From JAHWKV01 sp040905365 (GTDB lineage Bacteria; Actinomycetota; CADDZG01; JAHWKV01): a stretch of DNA of 26,389 nucleotides. The notes below the pieces were generated by a model, which saw nothing but the letters and a program-made list of their open reading frames with translations, searched no databases and had not been told where the DNA came from. Positions 24,301-26,389 of the stretch are shown piece after piece; positions within the stretch are counted from its first letter, which is position 1; the number at the start of each line of letters is the position of its first letter. The translations under genes and the position numbers were made by a program. The stretch is taken from contig JBBDRQ010000056.1 of the NCBI GenBank assembly GCA_040905365.1, positions 1 to 26,389 on the forward strand, in the 5' to 3' direction.

Positions 24301-26193
24301 GTGGACCGGCACCTGTTTCACGAGCCGCACCTTCATCGCGAATACCTGCTGCTGGCGCAGGACCACTTTGACCGGCTTTCCGAAGAGCAGCGGGCGGCGG
24401 TTTTGGACTGGGTGGGCGAAGGTCCGGATCTCGAGGTGTGGGAATCCGACCCCGAGTCGGCTCAAGCATCTTCGGACGGCGCCGGCGGTCCCGACTATCG
24501 GGATCGGTGGAAGCTAAAGCGGCTCCACCTGCTGTCGGAGTGGCTCTCGGGCGAGCACCTGGAGCGCTACGAAACGCTGTCCGAGCAGGTGGGTAAGCCG
24601 GTAAATGCCGAGTTCGTATCGCCGGTGGATGCTACTCGCACCGATCCCACCACGCCGTTGCAGGCCGAGGACCTGCACGATCTGGACGTGGCGGAGATTG
24701 TGAGCTTCGCCCATTCTTTTGAACCGAGTCCGGGCCTGGGCAACCCTATGGTCGAGGGTTTTGCCCGCAAGCTCTCGGCGGTGGTGGCCTCGGAGCCCGT
24801 TCGCTTCGCTCAAGGCGCGGCGAGTTTTGTTGGGCAGGACCCTATTTACGTGTGGGCGGTCGTGCGGGGCTTGCACGAAGCCGCGGAGGGCACCGCGTTT
24901 GAGTGGGAGCCGGTTTTGGAGTTGTGCCGGTGGGCGGTTTCGGTCAAACCGGGCAAGCAGGCGGCCCGGTGGAGACCGGCTCGGCTCGAGATTGCGCGTT
25001 TGATGTCCCGGGGATTTACGCAGGGTCCCGCTCAGATTCCGGATGTGTACCGGCAAGCTGCTTGGAATATCGTCAGGCCTCTGACCGACGACCCCGATCC
25101 GTCCGATGCCTCCGCCTCGGGAGCGGCGGAGGCATCGGTGCGCTCCTCGTCCAGCGTGCGCGGAGAGGCGATGCACGCAACGGTGCGCTATGCGCTGTGG
25201 GTCCGCCGTCAGATTGAATCGAGCCCCGACGCCCGGCAGCGGATGAACCGCGGGCTCAACGAGATTCCCGAAGTTCTGGAGGTTTTCGAAGCCCACCTGG
25301 ACCCTCGAAAAGAGCCGGAAGCGGCGATTCGGGCGGTGTACGGACGGTGGTTTGCCTGGATGCTGATGCTCGACCCCAACTGGGGCAACAGCAAGTTGCG
25401 GCAGATCTTTCCGACCGATCCCAAACTTGAGTACCTGCGGGACGCGGCCTGGGAGGCGCACATCAGCTTTTGCCCTCCCTACGATTACCTGTTGGATGTG
25501 CTCGGCGAGGACTACGAGAGGGCTGTGAAGCTGATCGGCCGCTACAACGACAGGCCCGCCAACGTACCGACGCCGGAGAGCCGGCTGGCCGAACACCTCA
25601 TGGTTTTCTACTTGCGGGGGCGGTTGGCGTTGGACCGCTCGGGCCTGCTCCAGCAGTTTTTCGCGTCGGCGCATCCGAAGCTCAGGCGTCACGCCCTTGC
25701 GTTCGTAGGACGGTCGTTGCAGGGTCAACAAGGCCAGCAGCAGGGCAAGATTCCGCGCGACCTGCTGTTGAGGATGCGGACCCTGTGGGAGAGGCGTTTG
25801 GCACCGGCGAAGAAAGCGAAATCGCCAGGGGACTACTTCGACGAGCTCTCGGCGTTCGGGTGGTGGTTTGCCTCCGGCAAGCTGGACGACTCTTGGTCGC
25901 TTACGCAGCTGACCTCTGTGCTGGAGATGGGCGTGAGGATCGAAGGCGCCGTGCCGGTGGTGGCGCGCCTTAAGGAGCTGGACGAGTCCTACGCCGAGCG
26001 AGCAGTCAAGTGCTTGGGAATGATCCTGTCCTTGGAACAGGACAGCACCAGTTTGCTGGCGCTGGCGGAGGATGCGAGGACGATCCTCACAGACGCCATG
26101 GGCAGCGCGGACCACGAGGTGAGGACGGCGGCCGTCGAGCTTTTGAGGTTCTTCGATGTCCAGGAGTTGGAGGAGCTTGTGCGGTGGGAGTAG
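21370..26193 (+). CDS. YyaL/DUF255 thioredoxin-six-hairpin protein fused to a ~950-residue helical region
   Basis: 1607 residues. About 1-165 is a thioredoxin-like DUF255 domain (YLKRQAGQPVDWWGWSKEAF, SVSCGLCHECARMDEESF, FYGGTFFP); the redox CxxC corresponds to Cys57-His-Glu-Cys60, with an extra Cys54. About 170-655 is the six-hairpin domain of the same YyaL/SSP411 family (HGGFGRAPKTP, LGGIYDQVGGGFHRLSVEDD, PRFEKLLAQNA). YyaL proteins end near here, at the AAYIKQGSMVKAPVTDPEGM equivalent, where I recall the family having two cysteines that are absent here. The remaining ~950 residues are mostly helical with no recognised catalytic motif: WPESQYLARMASLNPEEVAR (about 726), TDNVLVHEDLAGVALALP, SVRGEAMHATVRYALW, DPNWGNSKLRQIFP and HPKLRRHALAFVG. 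These recall the helical regions of large STAND-type or other defence-associated proteins, from memory only. No P-loop NTPase is seen. The N-terminal assignment is firm; the rest is tentative. Confidence 0.8.
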   Translation: MTAEKGPSDKNLAAETSAYLKRQAGQPVDWWGWSKEAFERAGALKCPVLLSVSCGLCHECARMDEESFRDEGIASYLNEHFVCVKVDSIQRPYVEQHYVPVLAALAGEPTHPMTLFTDAEGMVFYGGTFFPSIGNKEVPAFSSILKEVVRLWAEEREEVLASASQLMEHLKEQQAPLAEAEPVTAGFLQRGVFALQAHFDDEHGGFGRAPKTPAPAAVDFMLRIASRGVPRAKQVAETTLKQMALGGIYDQVGGGFHRLSVEDDWSVPRFEKLLAQNAMLARAYLHAWQLKDEPLSKQVALDSCEFLLRDLADPGGAFCAGIGAGSGSRAGRYYTWTPAELEEASEGSSKMFGATERGNFAGRNVLRATQERIPGPVKAALLKARSDRTPPARDEQIISAYNGLAVGTLAEVGAALDLPHLVEAARRAASYILARHWDSGRQRLFRSVDERGAVTPALLEDYAFLAEGLFTLWETTFETDWALHCEQMCRQILDRFWDSDQPGPFATDQGDGIIPRRKELFDGELTSGYAAACSVLQRLGVLTGNSLYERRAAEGLHAVPAHLGARFVESAGMLGAMDFLLSATTEVVIAGNPVDTATRRLSAALWRSFEPNKVVAGGSPRVRFPMMDGAATVEGRPAAYIKQGSMVKAPVTDPEGMAAALKFAPAPTDKQVEKVGDLISNALQRRHFFDNLQNPAWVVPLHEAGMFQRPPEPVFDFVEGTISSPPWPESQYLARMASLNPEEVARVALSVPETDNVLVHEDLAGVALALPAELAADFVSKARKWLQSKYLLHLPEKLGELVTHLARGGSTTEALELAAALLELEPHDPASARHTEWVAPEPRARFGKYQYEQILAEQLKPLVSADPMGTLSLLADVLESAIELSGEPGEHQHPRDYSHLWRPAVHPHEQNLDKTLKDPLVTALVDTVEQIAREEPDAVPELVKVLEQRRWLVFQRVALHIMRVWPDHAEGLIERRVVDRHLFHEPHLHREYLLLAQDHFDRLSEEQRAAVLDWVGEGPDLEVWESDPESAQASSDGAGGPDYRDRWKLKRLHLLSEWLSGEHLERYETLSEQVGKPVNAEFVSPVDATRTDPTTPLQAEDLHDLDVAEIVSFAHSFEPSPGLGNPMVEGFARKLSAVVASEPVRFAQGAASFVGQDPIYVWAVVRGLHEAAEGTAFEWEPVLELCRWAVSVKPGKQAARWRPARLEIARLMSRGFTQGPAQIPDVYRQAAWNIVRPLTDDPDPSDASASGAAEASVRSSSSVRGEAMHATVRYALWVRRQIESSPDARQRMNRGLNEIPEVLEVFEAHLDPRKEPEAAIRAVYGRWFAWMLMLDPNWGNSKLRQIFPTDPKLEYLRDAAWEAHISFCPPYDYLLDVLGEDYERAVKLIGRYNDRPANVPTPESRLAEHLMVFYLRGRLALDRSGLLQQFFASAHPKLRRHALAFVGRSLQGQQGQQQGKIPRDLLLRMRTLWERRLAPAKKAKSPGDYFDELSAFGWWFASGKLDDSWSLTQLTSVLEMGVRIEGAVPVVARLKELDESYAERAVKCLGMILSLEQDSTSLLALAEDARTILTDAMGSADHEVRTAAVELLRFFDVQELEELVRWE
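25103..25138 (+). repeat. 14-bp inverted repeat inside the 1607-residue gene
   Basis: Perfect arms CCGATGCCTCCGCC (25103-25116) and its complement (25125-25138) enclose an 8-base loop. The sequence encodes the low-complexity linker SDASASGAAEASV between helical segments. The hairpin would be very stable in mRNA. Confidence 0.85.
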
Positions 26194-26251
26194 CGGTCCC
26201 CTTCCCCGGACACTCCCTATTTTGCCACCGTCGGCGCGAGAAAAATAGCAA

Positions 26252-26281
26252 TTGACCGCTTAGAGTCAGCTAGACTATCGT
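26252..26281 (+). promoter_or_regulatory. Promoter for a gene beyond the window
   Basis: TTGACC (26252-26257) and TATCGT (26276-26281) are 18 nt apart, with TAGACT overlapping the -10 area at 26271-26276. Transcription would start near 26288, leaving about 100 nt of G-rich leader before the end of the window. I looked for known riboswitch cores in that leader and could not support one. Confidence 0.45.
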
Positions 26282-26377
26282 TCTCGGAGGGTTAATATTC
26301 AGCCGGACATGGGAGCCGGAGAGGGGATTAGGGTAGGTGCCCCGGCAAGTTTGTAGGGCAGGGGCTGACAGGTACTC

Positions 26378-26385
26378 GAGAGGAG
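26378..26385 (+). promoter_or_regulatory. Shine-Dalgarno site of the next gene
   Basis: GAGAGGAG lies four bases before the window edge; a start codon should follow just outside. This agrees with the promoter at 26252-26281 and shows that the 196-base tail is a leader rather than empty sequence. Confidence 0.5.
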
Positions 26386-26389
26386 ACCT

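Noticed and set aside
26288..26389. G-rich leader considered as a c-di-AMP (ydaO), glycine or other riboswitch
   Set aside because: Some pairing is possible (CCGG with CCGG arms) but none of the conserved core sequences of these classes could be placed; the region is cut by the window edge.

Overview
The window is GC-rich chromosomal DNA, gene-dense on both strands, with many GTG and TTG starts. Four things suggest a lineage of Actinomycetota, probably not a well-studied one: homoserine kinase lying shortly before rho, a Rho factor with a long charged Arg/Gly-rich N-terminal insertion, a class A penicillin-binding protein with a Pro-Ser repeat tail, and several genes that look leaderless. This placement is inference; no rRNA or other phylogenetic marker is present. 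I found no tRNA, CRISPR array, insertion sequence or phage gene.

Layout. 1-991: thrB (threonine synthesis). 1129-4334: a tight two-gene unit, an ATP-grasp ligase followed by a protein with a predicted papain/YopT-like cysteine peptidase domain. It sits where thrB and rho are often close together in Actinomycetota. 4335-6814: a promoter and about 370 nt of untranslated leader, then rho and a small membrane-anchored zinc-ribbon protein. 6889-11901: a DNA-binding winged-helix protein diverging from a CysG-type sirohaem synthase, a DUF2207 membrane protein, and a convergent ATP sulfurylase; cysG and sat together point to sulfate assimilation. 12068-15397: a membrane-anchored HtrA-like protein lacking all three catalytic residues, convergent with a bifunctional class A PBP. 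15468-16352: an isocitrate lyase/PEP mutase family enzyme. 16349-19720 (minus strand): a four-gene biotin-uptake operon, bioY - acyl-CoA synthetase-like ligase - bioM - bioN, each junction a 4-base start/stop overlap. 19849-20346: a MOSC-domain protein. 20442-21298: two small unrecognised genes, one acidic and one basic, both with strong ribosome binding sites. 21370-26193: a 1607-residue protein that joins a YyaL/DUF255 thioredoxin-plus-six-hairpin unit to roughly 950 residues of mostly helical sequence. 26194-26389: a promoter, leader and Shine-Dalgarno site for a gene starting beyond the window.

The best candidates for undescribed biology are the ATP-grasp/cysteine-peptidase pair, the 1607-residue chimera (whose C-terminal part reminds me of helical regions of large defence-associated proteins), the acidic/basic small-gene pair and the HtrA-like pseudoprotease. 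These were read by eye from motifs; no database search was run.
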